NCBI GenBank assembly: GCA_964036275.1 | Contig: OZ038434.1 | Coordinates: 394,560-458,559 of the forward strand | Reading direction: 5' to 3' | Source of the DNA: Litoditis marina | Lineage: Eukaryota > Nematoda > Chromadorea > Rhabditida > Rhabditidae | Length of the DNA: 64,000 bases | In this document: one piece after another, positions 11,750 through 34,163 of the stretch | Position numbering within the stretch: the stretch's first letter is position 1 | How the letters are laid out: the number at the start of each line of letters is the position of its first letter | Position numbers and translations under genes: made by a program | Notes under the pieces: generated by a model | The model's database searches: none | Told to the model about the DNA's origin: nothing | Seen by the model: only the letters and a program-made list of their open reading frames with translations

Positions 11750-13035
11750 CTCCTCTGAGAACTCACTGACTCGGCCCCCGCCGACTGAGTCGAAATTGAG
11801 ACGGCAACGACATTGTCGCGGCCGTCTCACGTTTTACTCATAGTCAGGTTGGATGAAAATGCGAGCTACAGAGAAATGCAAACGAATTACACAAATTGTA
11901 TCAATGAAGTCCGGTTCATATTTTTACGTCATCGATACAAAAACTTCACGACCACAGTCAAGTGAAATGGTCTCGGATATGATGGTGTACCTCTAGTGTT
12001 ATAAAATATGAATCAAGCTAAATAAGAAATAAAAACAGGACTAGTATGTTTTAAAACTTGAATCTAGGAGAGCATTTTCCCGTGAGAATTTCAAGGAACC
12101 TTTTTTTTCTAATTGATAGGACATGTTATACTGCTGGTCAAGTCGATATAGCTTGTTGCAAAACCCACTGAGAATTATTGGCGAAGTGTCAACTTTTTCG
12201 GTACACTATTTCTCAGAGCGAACGTGAACGAAAGTTCCCTTGTTTAACTGTTGTAATAAAAGAGTAGAACCGCTAACGAAATCTTCCAGTCATTCAAAAA
12301 CTGGAACATGGTGATTACCCCGTAAATTCATTGGCACGGTGCCAACTTCCCAGTGGGCAATGGCGAAAATCATTATTATACTAGCGTGTATGTGAAAATA
12401 ATCACGACATGGTTGAAGTCAAAGTTCATCATGAACCTACAATCGTGTGATTCATAGGGGTATTGGGTCTAACCCATCCGTAAACCTGTCCTCAATTACA
12501 TTATCCGCACAGATTCAAATGTTGTTATGATGAATATGAATACATAAACTTTTGAGGAAATGTTCTCACTATGGAGTATTGATGGTAGAGAACAAAACAA
12601 ACATTTTTCCAAAATTTTCCACATATCAACATAGTGTCTGCAAGTTTCAAAGCCGTACTCTAAAGGGTCCCAATTACGTAGAACAGACTGTACCTAAGGA
12701 AACATAGAACGAGCTGTTAACATTAATTATCGAAATGGAAAACCATGATAAGAGATTGTGTGATAAATGTTACTCACATCCACGAAACAAAAATTAAGTT
12801 TGACTCGCAATTTCGGGGCAATAGTTTCATTTCGATTTTTCTCGATGTCTGCGAATATCGAAACTTCACCTAGGTTTAACTATACTTTTTTTTAATTCTA
12901 TTTTATAACATACAAAACTATAAACGCGCCGCAAGGGAGAGAAGGTCCATTTGAAATCAATATTTGCAAGGCATTTTGAAAAAGGAAACAATTGCCGGCA
13001 GTTGTGTAAATAAACAAGAAATGTGTGTGAAAAGT

Positions 13036-13105
13036 AGAGAGAGAGAGAGAGAGGCAAGGAGAGAGACAACGGGAGAGAGAGAGAAAAAGAGAGAAAGAAA
13101 CATAT
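13036..13105. repeat. GA microsatellite
   Basis: Runs of GAGAGA interrupted by single substitutions. No coding content. Confidence 0.85.
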
Positions 13106-14149
13106 TTTTCCCAGTTAGTAGTCTCAACTTTTAAAGTTTACAACTGAAGAACCCATTGTATCCCCTTGACCGAGCATAAAGATAGAGTAATAGTATTAAC
13201 CAGTCAGCTGGCTAGAAAAGACGAGAGAACACGAAAAACAGGGAGACGCAGAGATTATCAGAGGCTGACTATAAAAAGACAGTAACATTTGTTAGCACGA
13301 CCGAAACGTTCAAACCGTTGGGATCCCTTGCTCAGTTTACTGTTCCCAACTTTATTGTCACTGTAATAAAAACACCTTTTTTTTTAAATTTCAAAAAGTG
13401 CGCTCTTCCAAAACAAGTTAATCAGGTGATTTTCATTTTTTCTCCAGAGTGGATCAAACTAAAACCAACCAAAAGCACTGCATAAACCAAAACTACCACA
13501 CCACAAAGGAAGCAAACGTAAAGAAATCATCACAACATAAAACTAAATAATTTATTTACTACTGACAAGCACAACGAAAATAAGATCATCAAACAAGCCA
13601 CAAATACAACACTGAGATGCAACAAAGGGGTGCAAGGGAAAAATAAGATAACACCGTAATTTGAGATATACTACCACGGCTATTGACCGATAGATATACC
13701 ATTCAAAAAAATTCTTTTACACATATAATGGAGAACACATTTCGTACAGCTAAAAGGAAAATACCAATTCGAACAACTCTCAACAAGTAACAAAACACAT
13801 GTATATGATGGATCAACAAAATGGATGAAAACTAATATAAAGATTTTTCAGACAACAATACCACTCATCTTAAATCATCATATGTATGTTGAAATATTTG
13901 GAAAATCAATTCAATGAAATGAATCTGCGAAATTCACCTCTTTTACAATCCACATGAGAAACTACTTGTAAAGGGTCGTATTTTTCATATTCTCGGGTCA
14001 AATGCGCAATCAAAATCAATTGGAACTGGTCAAAGTTGTCGCAAGCAGCTCATTAACCTTGCCATACATCTTTATCCATATATCTATCTTCCTGTTACAA
14101 CATTAGCGGGCAGGGAAAGCAGAGAAATGTATAGCCGCTAGTATATACG

Positions 14150-14260
14150 GAGGGGGGGGGGGGGGGTATGAGAGAATGAGAGAGAGAAAGAAAGAGAGAG
14201 AGAGATAGAGAGAGAGAGAGGGAGGGAGGGAGGGGGAAAGAGAAAGAGAGAGAGGAGATT
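14150..14260. repeat. G-tract plus GA microsatellite
   Basis: An uninterrupted run of about 15 G is followed by about 90 bp of GA/GGGA repeats. The complementary reading frame is low-complexity Ser-Leu and not a gene. Confidence 0.85.
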
Positions 14261-14636
14261 TATATTGCCCGCTTGTTTCCGCTGTATATGAATTTGAAAA
14301 GAAGAGAAGCGGGAGAAACAACTGATAAGACCAATGCAGACGGAAGCATGGCGAAACAGTGATTGGTTTGCACGAATTCACCGCAAAGTGGTCTTGTCAT
14401 ATAATTCAAACAGCCTATTCTTCAAATATACCCCTTTTTTCAGTAGCTTTAGTTTTCAGTTTTAATAAACTAAATTCATCTGCAAGTAAGCACTTTTCCA
14501 TGCTCAGCAGAAAGATAGCCACTTTTCATTAAATTTTGTTTCCCTAATTTCGCCAGAGTATAGGGTTGAGAACAAAGTATGCTCGCATGAAATCTGAACT
14601 ATTTTTCCAGGCGAATTCCACAAGGAACCCGGTATT

Positions 14637-14812
14637 TCGTTAGCCTATCAAGTAACCTTAACCGGGTTACCTGATTAGCCCCTTTGTTAACCCCTTTGTA
14701 ACCCTCTTTTACAATGTCTTTTGGGAGAAATTTGGGGTTAACAAGTAGTTAACAAAAGGGTTAACTAAGTAACCCGGTCAATGGTCAACTACTAGGGTTA
14801 ACAAAATACGGG
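14637..14812. repeat. repeat cluster of GGGTTAAC/GTTAACCC motifs
   Basis: Many copies of GTTAACCC or TAACCCGG occur in both orientations, with the two halves inverted around about 14715. It looks like a short foldback element made of 8-10-bp motifs. Confidence 0.6.
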
Positions 14813-15354
14813 GTCAAATAAAGTACTCGCCATTTTCCCACAACCCACTACATGGAATGTTTAAACGGTAAAATGACCGAGAAATGCGGAGATGACGAGT
14901 GGAGAAGAAACGTACACGAGACGCAAAAAGCAATGGGCTATTGGATAGCCACTCGCGGGGTTTAAAATGAGCGGCAGACTATTTCTCTTCCATGTCCCCC
15001 TTGCTGCAGGCAACACTTGGGCGGCTTGGAGGGAGAGAGATAGGGAGAGAGAGAGAGGGGGGTCAGATACAGAGGGGTGAATAGAGAATAGGTGGTACCT
15101 AAACGGGTCTCTCAAACTAACCACATTTACTATCTTCACTCTCTCACGCCATAGAAAACTAAGCAAACCGTACCAAACCAATTTACAAACCGCTGGCTAA
15201 ACACAAACAAGTCTACAAATACTTCATGAACTACCTACAAACTATTGTAATATTTCACAGGTACATTACATAGAAACACGTACCGTGAACAATTATCGAA
15301 CCAACAAAACAGTCATCCCCGTATAACGTGATCCGCATGTTTTGACCTTTGACC

Positions 15355-24850
<9,496 letters not shown>

Positions 24851-26184
24851 TACAGGTTCTCCCAATATTTGGAGATTTCTGCAAAAGAGAAAGTGAACAT
24901 GTCACATCCAAGGTTGGTAGCGGTAGAAATCGATCAGAACAAGCTACATAAAATTAGAATTAAGTCGAAACACGAAGACTAGCTATGTTTTTTAAAACTA
25001 AAATCAGGTCTTCGAAGAGTGGTTTGGCTGAGCACTTTCTTTTGTAAATGAATATATCTAACGAATTATTCTAGGAACTTCCGGAAGCGTGCGTGCCCTA
25101 TCGGTCGACATCGAAACACCATAGGTTTTATATGAATAACGATTTAAATAACGGTCAACATTTATATATAAAACAGAACAAGATTATTTTAACATATTGA
25201 ATCGACAGCTCTTAATTCAGTCGGAAAAATTTGTGGGCATTTTGCCAATATTTTATCGTGGCGAGACCAATACAAACAGTGACGTCATTATCAACGATTT
25301 GGAGTTTGGTCAAAGTTTTTCATCCAGCAGCTTAGAACATAACAACAGCGTCGAATTTGTTTATCATTCTTTATCATACTTGTTGTAACCTTTGCAATTA
25401 CAAAGTAACAACCTTAATAGAAACGTAGGGATACGTTAGCGATACGTTAGCCTTTGATATAATATAGAAAACAATTAATTAATTATATATGAATACTTTA
25501 TTCCAGTGGAAAAGTGAGAGGTAACAAAAAAGAAAACAGCAAAATATGAAGTCACAACAAGAAGAAAACACAAAATGGAGAAACAGAACAGAATCGAAAA
25601 TTAATGTTTATATATAACTATAAGATAACAAAGTATAAGAAACCCTACTAACTACTCGTGAGTGTGTGAGAGACAGACAGTACGGTAGACTAGCTCGTAT
25701 CCTAAGTTGCTTAAGTTTACGAATGAATTTACGAATGAATTTTGTAAGTTTACGAATGAGGGTACGAGAGGTGCAAGAGAGGATAGGAGGAGTCCTGTCC
25801 TGATATTGATTCTGATATTGATTACGCAATATATTGATTCTGATATTGATTACGCAATCCTGATATTGATTACTGACCCTTGAACGGTCTGACAGTCAAT
25901 AATATGTGACGAATTTCACGTAGCGTACAAAATATCATATAGCACACAAGAACGATCAATGTAATATTGGGATTTTACTATTTTAGCAATACCCAACAAT
26001 ACTATATTTGAGTGTTATTAGTTGTTCAGTTGTTCACTTAATTTAAGTAGTTGTTCATGCAATTGTTAACTTTTTTTGCAATTGAGAAGTTTTTCTCAGT
26101 GCTGTGGTAATATAATATATCCATTCAAATTTGCGAAAATTTAATTATTCTTACAATTTCCATGTTTTTCAGTTTCAGTAGAGC
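24851..26184. promoter_or_regulatory. divergent intergenic region between NKAP and membrin
   Basis: The start codons of the two divergent genes are 1334 bp apart. The region is AT-rich and holds a short tandem repeat at 25800-25880. Both genes have acceptor-like TTTTGCAG or TTTTTCAG just before the ATG, consistent with trans-spliced leaders. I see no defined TATA box. It presumably drives both genes. Confidence 0.5.
25800..25880. repeat. short tandem repeat of TGATATTGATTACGCAA
   Basis: Three imperfect copies of a motif containing CTGATATTGATTACGCAA within 80 bp. The nested ATATTGATT core recurs at about 12-bp steps. Confidence 0.75.
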
Positions 26185-29100
26185 ATGGAAAGATTGTATC
26201 AAGAGACGAACAATCTTCTTCAACAAGTTCATTTTGGTTTGGGACGGTTGGAACAAGCCCCAGATGAAAGGGAAGCTCAGACGGTATCTCAAGCTGTACA
26301 GGCACAGATCAGGTACTATTCTTGCAGTTTTCAATCTGTTTTATGTATACATTGAAGAATGTGTGGAATACGACTTTTGTTGCTTTCCTTCGCACATTCG
26401 TAATCGCAAATGTTGCTTTCACCCATTCGGTGAATGTTCTGATATATATATTGTTTCTTCAGTCTTTATTTTCATGTAGCGAACATCTCAGTTGACAAAA
26501 ATGACATTGACTCACGAAATGACACGATTTGAAATTTGAACATCATTGACTACTATTATAACTCCTTTTCGGTGCCTTTTGTGCACAAAAATCACACGTG
26601 CAACTGATTTTCGTTCTCCAGAGTAATCGAAGAAAACTGTTCTCGTCTTGATATCCTCGTGAACAAGGAACCTCCTGGAAAGAGGCAAATGGTCAGTTTC
26701 TTTTTCAGATATTTTAGAACGTCTGATTGTAGAGTTGAACATGTTTTGAATATATTTATCGTGGGATCACTTCGATGTTACAAACTTTGAAGTCAAGCGG
26801 TTTTCAATGTAGTGTTCGCGTTTTCTTGTCATATTGTTATTAGTACTATTTTCTTCCATGTTTATGTAGAATCTTCATTGATTAGTTGAGTTCCAAGGAG
26901 TGGGAACACAAAAAGTGAATTGAGAACACATAAAAATAAAGATGAATGCGAAAGATGAAGGGTTTACGTCATCAACTTCTTCAGCTCCGAATGAAAGTTG
27001 ATCAGTTGAAAACCGATGCTCAAGGAGTCAACTTTGCTATTTCCACATTATATAGTCGGTTAACGGTGAAATGGCGAGCTGCCAACGAACGAGAAGAGTT
27101 ACTCAAACAGAGGTTAGTATGATTTATATGAGGGTCTAGTGTTTAACCATTGTCTCTTATGTGGTCAAATTGTGTGTCTTGTTTCTTTAGCAAGCTAACT
27201 CAAAATAGGTGAGGATAACTTGTGGTGATCCTTTTCATTTCAAGTTTAGTCACCGAAAAAGCGTAAACCGATTATCACTTATTCTTGCCACGTAATCTGG
27301 CCTGGTACATGGGTTTGTAGCCTATTTTTGGTCGTGGTGTTGTGGAGTTCGACTTCCTAAGCGGTTTCCTATTCATGCAGCATGCAACCTGTGACTGATT
27401 TCCGAGAAATCAAGGTTCTTGTAGAATTGACTTTTGATGTATGTGTTTCTGTCCAGGTTCCGTCCAAATGAGTCGACCGCTCTATCGCTAGAAGGTCATG
27501 AGCTTCAAATGAACGATCGATTGCAATCCTCCAATAGACAGGTCAGTGCTGGTCAGAATAAGGCGCGAAGAACAACATGTAAATGAAACCGTTTTCGTTT
27601 GAAATAGGAGGAGTTTCGCAATATTGTCGAGAAGGGAGTTTATTATTTTATTCATGAAAAAGTGGGGGCCCAACGAATGTAAGTTTTGTCTTCTGCTGTG
27701 CGCCCCTTAGACAACTACTCTCAAATGGAACAGCTACTGCTACAAAAACCGAAAAATACTAATATACTCAAGTATAACTGTTCATTACAAACATACAAAA
27801 GTCGTAAAATATTTTCTCAAACCTGTAAACTAGAATCTACAAGTCACAGCTGCGAAAGAGAGAACAACTGTTGAATAATATGACAAACGTTATAGCACCT
27901 AGAATTGAAGTAATGACAAAAAATGCCAACCATTGTGCACAAAACCAGGAACTCTATAATTGAGTACGTTGAGTTAACATCTGTGATTTGTAGATTCTAG
28001 TTTACAGGTTTGAGAAAATATTTTACGACTTTTGTATGTTTGTAATGAACAGTTATACTTGAGTATATTAGTATTTTTCGGTTTTTGTAGCAGTAGCTGT
28101 TCCATTTGAGAGTAGTTGTCTAAGGGGCGCACAGCAGAAGACAAATCTTACATTCGTTGGGCCCCCACTTTTTCATGAATTTTTCTCTTTTTGTATACAT
28201 GCCGTAGGTATGTGGTTTGATCTGTACGGTGCAGATAAAATTGTTTCCTTAATCAACCACTTGTCAAGTATTACCATCATTCGGAAAAAAAATATGACGT
28301 CAACATTGCAGTTCTAGAAACTTAGTTCATCTGCCCTTCAGAATCCCAGAATACGTCATGTTTGAATGAACTTTCATCGTGAATTGACCATTTTTAAGAA
28401 ACTTCCAGCATTCGAAAACATATTTCACGTCAATTTTTTCAAAAGTTGACGTCATCTGGCCTTCTGAATTCCAGAATAAGTCATATTTAGATAAAGTTTT
28501 ATCGTTAATATACCATTTTTAAGATATTTTCAGCAGTTGAAAATATATGTGACGTCAACTTTGCACTTTTCAAAAATGACGTCATCTGGTCTCCAGAATC
28601 CCAGAATACGTCACTCTTAGATTGAGTTTCACCGTTAATTGACCCTTTCTAAGATATTTTCAGCATTTGAAAATATATGTGACGTCAACTTTGCACTTTT
28701 CAAAAATGACGTCATCTGGTCTCCAGAATCCCAGAATACGTCACTCTTAGATTGAGTTTCACCGTTAATTGACCCTTTCTAAGATATTTTCAGCATTTGA
28801 AAATATATGTGACGTCAACTTTGCACTTTTCCAAAATGACGTCATCTGGTCTCCAGAATCCCAGAATACGTCACTCTTAGATTGAGTTTCACCGTTAATT
28901 GACCCTTTCTAAGATATTTTCAGCATTTGAAAATATATGTGACGTCAACTTTGCACTTTTCCAAAATGACGTCATCTGGTCTCCAGAATCCCAGAATACG
29001 TCACTCTTAGATTGAGTTTCACCGTTAATTGACCCTTTCTAAGACATTTTCAGCATTTGAAAATATATGTGACGTCAACTTTGCACTTTTCAAAAATGAC

Positions 29101-31154
29101 GTCATCTGGTCTCCAGAATCCCAGAATACGTCACTCTTAGATTGAGTTTCACCGTTAATTGACCCTTTCTAAGATATTTTCAGCATTTGAAAATATATGT
29201 GACGTCAACTTTGCACTTTTCAAAAATGACGTCATCTGGTCTCCAGAATCCCAGAATACGTCACTCTTAGATTGAGTTTCACCGTTAATTGACCCTTTCT
29301 AAGATATTTTCAGCATTTGAAAATATATGTGACGTCAACTTTGCACTTTTCCAAAATGACGTCATCTGGTCTCCAGAATCCCAGAATACGTCACTCTTAG
29401 ATTGAGTTTCACCGTTAATTGACCCTTTCTAAGACATTTTCAGCATTTGAAAATATATGTGACGTCAACTTTGCTTTTTTCAATAATGACGTCATCTGGT
29501 CTCCAGAATCCCAGAATACGTCACTCTTAGATTGAGTTTCACCGTTAATTGACCCTTTCTAAGATATTACCATCATTTGAAAATAAATGTGACGTCAACT
29601 TTGCACTTTTCAAAAATGACGTCATCCGAGCTCCAGAATCCTCGATGACGTCATCAGTGAAAGACTTACATCTAAATCGATGTCAGTTCATGTGGTGGTA
29701 TCATACTTCAAATTTTACTTGAATTGGTTAGGACTGAGCTGAGTTATAACGCAATTTGATTTACCCCGACAGAGAGGGCGAGAGAGTGCACGAAATGAAG
29801 AGACGCAGAGACATTTTCAAAGACCTATAACTTGATGAAAAAAAATTTTTTTCGAAAAAAAGTTTGCGCCCCCAAGGTTTGAGTGGGATATCTATCGTGT
29901 CCCAAATTTTCAGTCAAATCGGTTCACACATAAAAATTTCCCAGGAGTGCGCACCAACACAGACAGACAGACGGAAGGAAACACGGCGGAAGTTAGCGGT
30001 CTGCATGAAGCGCATAACGTCATAACTCGGCTCAATCTCAATCAATTTTGTTCAAATTTCGAACATAACTCGTAAATGTGCCATAGAAAATCAGCAAATC
30101 ATAAAAAGTTCTGATTTGCACAATTGGACCTTTTTGAGAGTGAACTAAAAAAATGAAAGCGCGCATTAGCCGGACCAAAGACAAATCTCGCACAGCGCTT
30201 CGCGATTCCGGATTTTTTCGCACATAGGTGGACCCAACTTTTTCTTTCACTTGGCTGGTGGATACCCAACTTCACTAACATTTCTGTATTCAAAGGATAA
30301 TTATCAAGAGGGAACCTAAAACTTTTCGGAACAACTTTGCTGGAGTGTGATTGTATTGGTATGGTTCCAGGTAGATGACCTGATATCGCAAGGGGCCGCT
30401 GTGCTGGAAAACCTGCGTAGTCAGCACATGAGTCTGCGAGGCGTCCGGCGGAAAATGATGGACATCGGAGCTGCGGTGGGTGCACGTCGTTTGATTCATG
30501 TATTTATTTGTTTACTTGCGAGCATGTGATACACAAGATTAAAGGTAAATCAGTGACGGTAAAACATAGAAACATTGTACATCCAGTTGCATAATCTATA
30601 TTTTACGGGTTCATAGAAGACGCTCCAATCTAAATGGTTTTCGATATTCGACAATTTCTTGGAAAACCTTACAATAGTGTCCGATATTTTTTCTGAAATA
30701 TCCAATTCTTTTAATTCTTATGTCGCTCTCATTCGAAGCACAGATAAAACTACCGAATATTTGTTATTTTCGAAATCCTCTGCCACAATTATTTCCTTTT
30801 CAAAACATTATAACACACTTTTCGCAGTGCAAAACAGTGTGAAAAGTTTTGCCCAATGATTATAAGTGTCCAAAACTGGTCGGTTGTACTTTATTTATAT
30901 ATTTACTTATGTATTTATATACCTAATTTATTAATAACCGACCGACCTACCGATTAGACCTACCGACAAATTGTAGGTCGGTTTCGTAGGATTTGTAAAA
31001 CATAATTACGACTGTTCATTTTCAGTTGGGGCTGTCAAGTACCACCCTCCAAATGATAGACAGACGAGTTCGAGAGGATTGGTTCATATTTCTTGTAGGA
31101 TGTGTTGTAACACTGGTATTTATGTATGTTTTCTATAGATTCTGGAAAGGTTAA
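26185..31154 (+). CDS. GOSR2: membrin / GOSR2, Golgi Qb-SNARE
   Basis: Six exons: 26185-26312, 26622-26691, 26985-27112, 27457-27541, 30371-30475 and 31026-31154. They join to 645 nt, 214 aa, against about 212 in human GOSR2. Recognisable blocks are the N-terminal helix (MERLYQETNNLLQQVHFGLGR), the KEPPGKRQM linker, and the SNARE helix rich in VDDLISQGAAVLENLRSQ with GVRRKMMDI. A C-terminal tail anchor follows (EDWFIFLVGCVVTLVFMYVF). Membrin works on the cis-Golgi with syntaxin-5, Bet1 and Sec22/Ykt6 in ER-to-Golgi fusion. All junctions have GT/AG signals and matching phase. Intron 4 (27542-30370) is unusually long because of transposon-derived repeats; the other introns are 0.3-0.55 kb. Confidence 0.95.
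27651..28179. mobile_element. foldback element A (190-bp inverted arms)
   Basis: About 190 bp at 27651-27848 is repeated almost perfectly in reverse at 27988-28179. Both ends read ATTCATGAAAAAGTGGGGGC. The loop is ~140 bp, and the reading frame inside is not a gene. Terminal sequence AAAAAGTGGGG-CCAAC is shared with foldback B at 33751, so they are one family. Lies in membrin intron 4. Confidence 0.85.
28420..29660 (+). repeat. 130-bp tandem array with paired TGACGTCA palindromes
   Basis: GTGACGTCAACTTTGC recurs at an exact 130-bp step (28551, 28681, 28811, 28941, 29071, 29201, 29331, 29461 and 29591). Each unit holds two TGACGTCA palindromes (the CRE/ATF consensus) about 27 bp apart. Middle units are almost identical; edge units are diverged. 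The array is in membrin intron 4 and has an inverted relative at 32935. Confidence 0.93.
29661..30250 (+). repeat. unique flank of the 130-bp repeat element, left copy
   Basis: Motifs here (CAGAGAGGG-GAGAGAG, GAGACGCAG, CTATAACTT, ACCAAAGACAAATC, GCACAGCGCTTCGCG) recur in the same order on the opposite strand between 32890 and 32340. This shows that the 130-bp array is part of a larger dispersed element. It contains an ACAGACAGACAGACGGA stretch and a hairpin, GCGCTTCGCG. No protein recognised. Confidence 0.65.
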
Positions 31155-31778
31155 CCATAATATATGTGATTAGGTTATCAATTTCACTACAATTGACTCA
31201 TTTTCACTGTTTCTGGCGCTCTACTTTTTATGAACGAAAAATTACAGTGGGTAGATGGTAAGAGTTCCTATATATTACGATGATTATGTGCATTATCCTT
31301 CACTGTGATCCTGTTTTCTCCGCTTGATGCGATGTATTTCGACATTGTATCATGTTGTCTTGTACAGTGTTTTATGAAAAATTTCTTGAAAAATAAAAAA
31401 TTCGGTTTTATTTTATCTTGAAGAATGGCTTTAAGTGTTATTGAAAAATATTCGCGTGAAAACCGATTGTTAGGTGTTTGGCACTGCCTTGTGTTCCGAG
31501 AACTTCAAATATTCTGTGAAGCTGTGAAATTTCTCACAATGTTCCAACATGATCACAATAAATGAAAGAAACATTTATTAAGGTGGTGTTCCATCTAAGC
31601 TGTAACGTATACTGTAAGTTTCCACGAACACATGATTTGAAGTATTTTCCACCCTATCCTATGCACTTTTTGTATTCTTTCACAAGCGTGCTATTATCCT
31701 GTTTCCTTGAAGTGAAACGCGTAGAATTTCTATCCTGAATGAAATGATTTTCCATTTTCCCCTGAAACCTCGAATGGG
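31155..31778. other. intergenic spacer after membrin
   Basis: Holds the membrin 3' UTR (AATAAA near 31390 and AATAAATGAAAG near 31556) and the 5' flank of the four-pass membrane gene. No other gene seen. Confidence 0.5.
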
Positions 31779-32339
31779 ATGCCGTCTCTAGGACAGCGCT
31801 TCGGTTTCAATTGGACCACCATTGTTTCCCACATACTATTTCTACTTATAGTAAGTTATATTTTAGTTTACTTTGTTTGTGTGTGTATATTATATGTAAC
31901 GACTATTACTATCAACTTGGGAACGTTCAATTTGAACCCGGCATATATGACAGGAGGGTGGCAATTATTGCTAGTTCACAAGCTAAATAGCTTTAGACAT
32001 ATTAATAAACTGCTCATTTTCCTGTATGAAACTGTTTCTTGTCAGTTGCTTTTGAAAATATCATTCATGTTCAAGAATCCCGAATCGTTCCGTCTGTGTA
32101 GTAGACAAATAGGGGGTTGACAATATCTGAGTTGTAGTTTGATCTCCATTCACGGCACAGTTTTCGATCTCAAATGAAATATGACGTGATCGAATTACAA
32201 ACACAGCGCTTCAGAGATATATGTATAGTATCGACCCGTTCACACTCTAGTAGGTTTTCAAATCGAACCAGAAACAAGAATTTGAAGAAATAATAACCTT
32301 TTTGCCTTGAGTATTCCTGAACATTTAAAACTTGCACTG

Positions 32340-32890
32340 TGTTGTGAATCGCGCGCAGCGCGAAGCGCTGTGCGTGATTTGTCTTTGGTTGTGACAAGAA
32401 AAATGAACCCAGTTTAAGGGTTTTTACTCGACCGCTCATGTTAAAAATTGTAGGAGGGATGTAATACCTGCTCAGACCCTGGCGGAGCAGAAAAAAATTG
32501 CGAAAAAGTTATTTCAGTCAAAGTTATAAACATTTCCAAGAAGTGTCTGCGTCTCGGCAACCAGAATAAGTCATTCAAAATTAAAAAAAGTCATTTGAAT
32601 GTGAAAGTCATTAAGTACAGAAATAGTTGAGAATCAGAAATAAAGTTTTCGAAAATTTTCGTATTTTCAAATCCTGACTAAAAGTGAGTTAATGACTTTT
32701 ACTTTCAAATGACTTTTACTTTAATGACTTTTTATTTTGAATGACTTATTCCTGGTACCCTGCGTCTCTCTATTTAGCATGCTCTCTCACCCTCTCTGAC
32801 AGGCCGGTGGATCGAACTGTCTCATAACTTAGGGTAACGTTGACCGATTCGGATTTAAATTGAAATATGATGTCATCGTAACTTCTATTT
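32340..32890 (-). repeat. unique flank of the 130-bp repeat element, right copy (inverted)
   Basis: The reverse complement follows the order seen at 29661-30250, ending in ACCAAAGACAAATC and GCACAGCGCTTCGCG. A 204-bp MITE (32556-32759) has inserted into its GAGACGCAG motif and duplicated it. Confidence 0.6.
32556..32759 (+). mobile_element. ~204-bp MITE with GGCAACCAGAATAAG ends, copy 2
   Basis: Perfect 9-bp direct repeat CTGCGTCTC on both sides (32547-32555 and 32760-32768). Ends GGCAACCAGAATAAG and CTTATTCCTGGTACC are near inverse. The interior is made of AAGTCATT/AATGACTTT motifs. Same family as 21591-21797. Confidence 0.8.
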
Positions 32891-32934
32891 GACCATGAGT
32901 TTTCTATTCTTGACGTCATATAGGATTCTGGAGA

Positions 32935-33620
32935 ACAGATGACATCATATTCAAAAGTGCAAAGTTGACGTCAAATATAGTTTTTTCAAATGATGATAGT
33001 AGTTGGCAACTGGGGTATCAACGATGAAACTTCATCCGAACATCACGTCATCTGGAATTCTGAAGGCCAGATGACGTCAAATTTCAAAAGTGCGAAGTTG
33101 ACGTCAAATATTTTTTCAAATGATGATAGTAGTTGGCAACTGGGGTATCAACGATTAAACTTCATCCGAACATTACGTCATCTGGAATTCTGAAGGCCAG
33201 ATGACGTCAAATTTCAAAAGTGCGAAGTTGACGTCAAATATTTTTTCAAATGATGATAGTAGTTGGCAACTGGGGTATCAACGATGAAACTTCATCCGAA
33301 CATTACGTCATCTGGAATTCTGAAGGCCAGATGACGTCAAATTTCAAAAGTGCGAAGTTGACGTCAAATATTTTTTCAAATGATGATAGTAGTTGGCAAC
33401 TGGGGTATCAACGATGAAACTTCATCCGAACATTACGTCATCTGGAATTCTGAAGGCCAGATGACGTCAAATTTCAAAAGTGCGAAGTTGCGTCAAATAC
33501 TTCTCTTAATGATAAGAATAGTTGGCCAGTGAGTTATTAACGATGAAACTTCATCTAAACAGGATGTGTTCTGGGATTATGCTGGTCGACTGATGTCATT
33601 ATTGAAATATGCAAAGGTAA
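32935..33620 (-). repeat. 130-bp TGACGTCA tandem array, inverted copy
   Basis: ATGACGTCAAATTTC recurs at 33071, 33201, 33331 and 33461, again at exactly 130 bp. On the reverse strand the units match the order of the array at 28420-29660, including the spaced TGACGTCA sites and the CAGAATTCCAGA segment. Located in the first intron of the four-pass membrane gene. Confidence 0.9.
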
Positions 33621-33750
33621 CGTCAAACATGCTTCCTTCCAATTTTTAGTTGCGCACGTTTAAATTTTAAGAGCAAATGTAGTTAGTTCTTTTGGATTTC
33701 AGCTGCAAGTTTAGACATGCCTCCGGAATGTCTACAAAAAGTGTAAAATT

Positions 33751-34163
33751 CATCAAAAAGTGGGGAACCAACAATTGTGTGATTTGTACGAGCTAATCAT
33801 GAACGGCACAACTTCTAGGGACACTGCAACAAAAAGGGAAAAATATAGAGAGTGATTATTTTAAAGTGATGATGCCACAAAAAGTGAAAAATATTTTGCT
33901 AACTAGTTCGCGGTAGATGTTAAGTCACAGCTGATTAATTAATCTCGCTCATTGTTTTCAAATTCCGTATCTCAATCGAAAAGCTGTGAGTTGTGATCTG
34001 CCGTGAACTAGTTAGCAAAATATTTTTCACTTTTTGTGGCATCATCACTTTAAAATAATCACTCTCTATATTTTTCCCTTTTTGTTGCAGTGTCCCTAGA
34101 AGTTGTGCCGTTCTTGCTCGTACAAATCACACAATTGTTGGTTCCCGACTTTTTGATCAATTT
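33751..34163. mobile_element. foldback element B
   Basis: Arms of about 180 bp are near-perfect inverses (CATCAAAAAGTGGGGAACC on the left, GGTTCCCGACTTTTTGATC on the right). They contain GTGATTATTTTAAAGTGATG and AACTAGTTAGCAAAATAT blocks. Terminal sequence and organisation match foldback A at 27651. It lies just outside the inverted 130-bp array, as A does. Confidence 0.85.

Larger units (their letters stand above)
10542..15354. other. intergenic stretch without recognised genes
   Basis: Lies between the start of the syntabulin-like gene and the stop of the NKAP gene, both on the minus strand. I see no exon with good splice signals. It holds GA-rich microsatellites, hairpin repeats and AT-rich unique sequence. 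Confidence 0.6.

Noticed and set aside
14103..14381. 92-aa Ser/Leu/Pro-rich frame, and similar frames at 41682 and 12866
   Set aside because: Translations of CT/GA microsatellites.
25197..25388. 63-aa frame between NKAP and membrin
   Set aside because: No splice or poly(A) signals, no recognisable domain; AT-rich chance frame.
28420..29660. CRISPR-like array
   Set aside because: Units are contiguous 130-bp tandem repeats with no variable spacers, in a eukaryotic intron.
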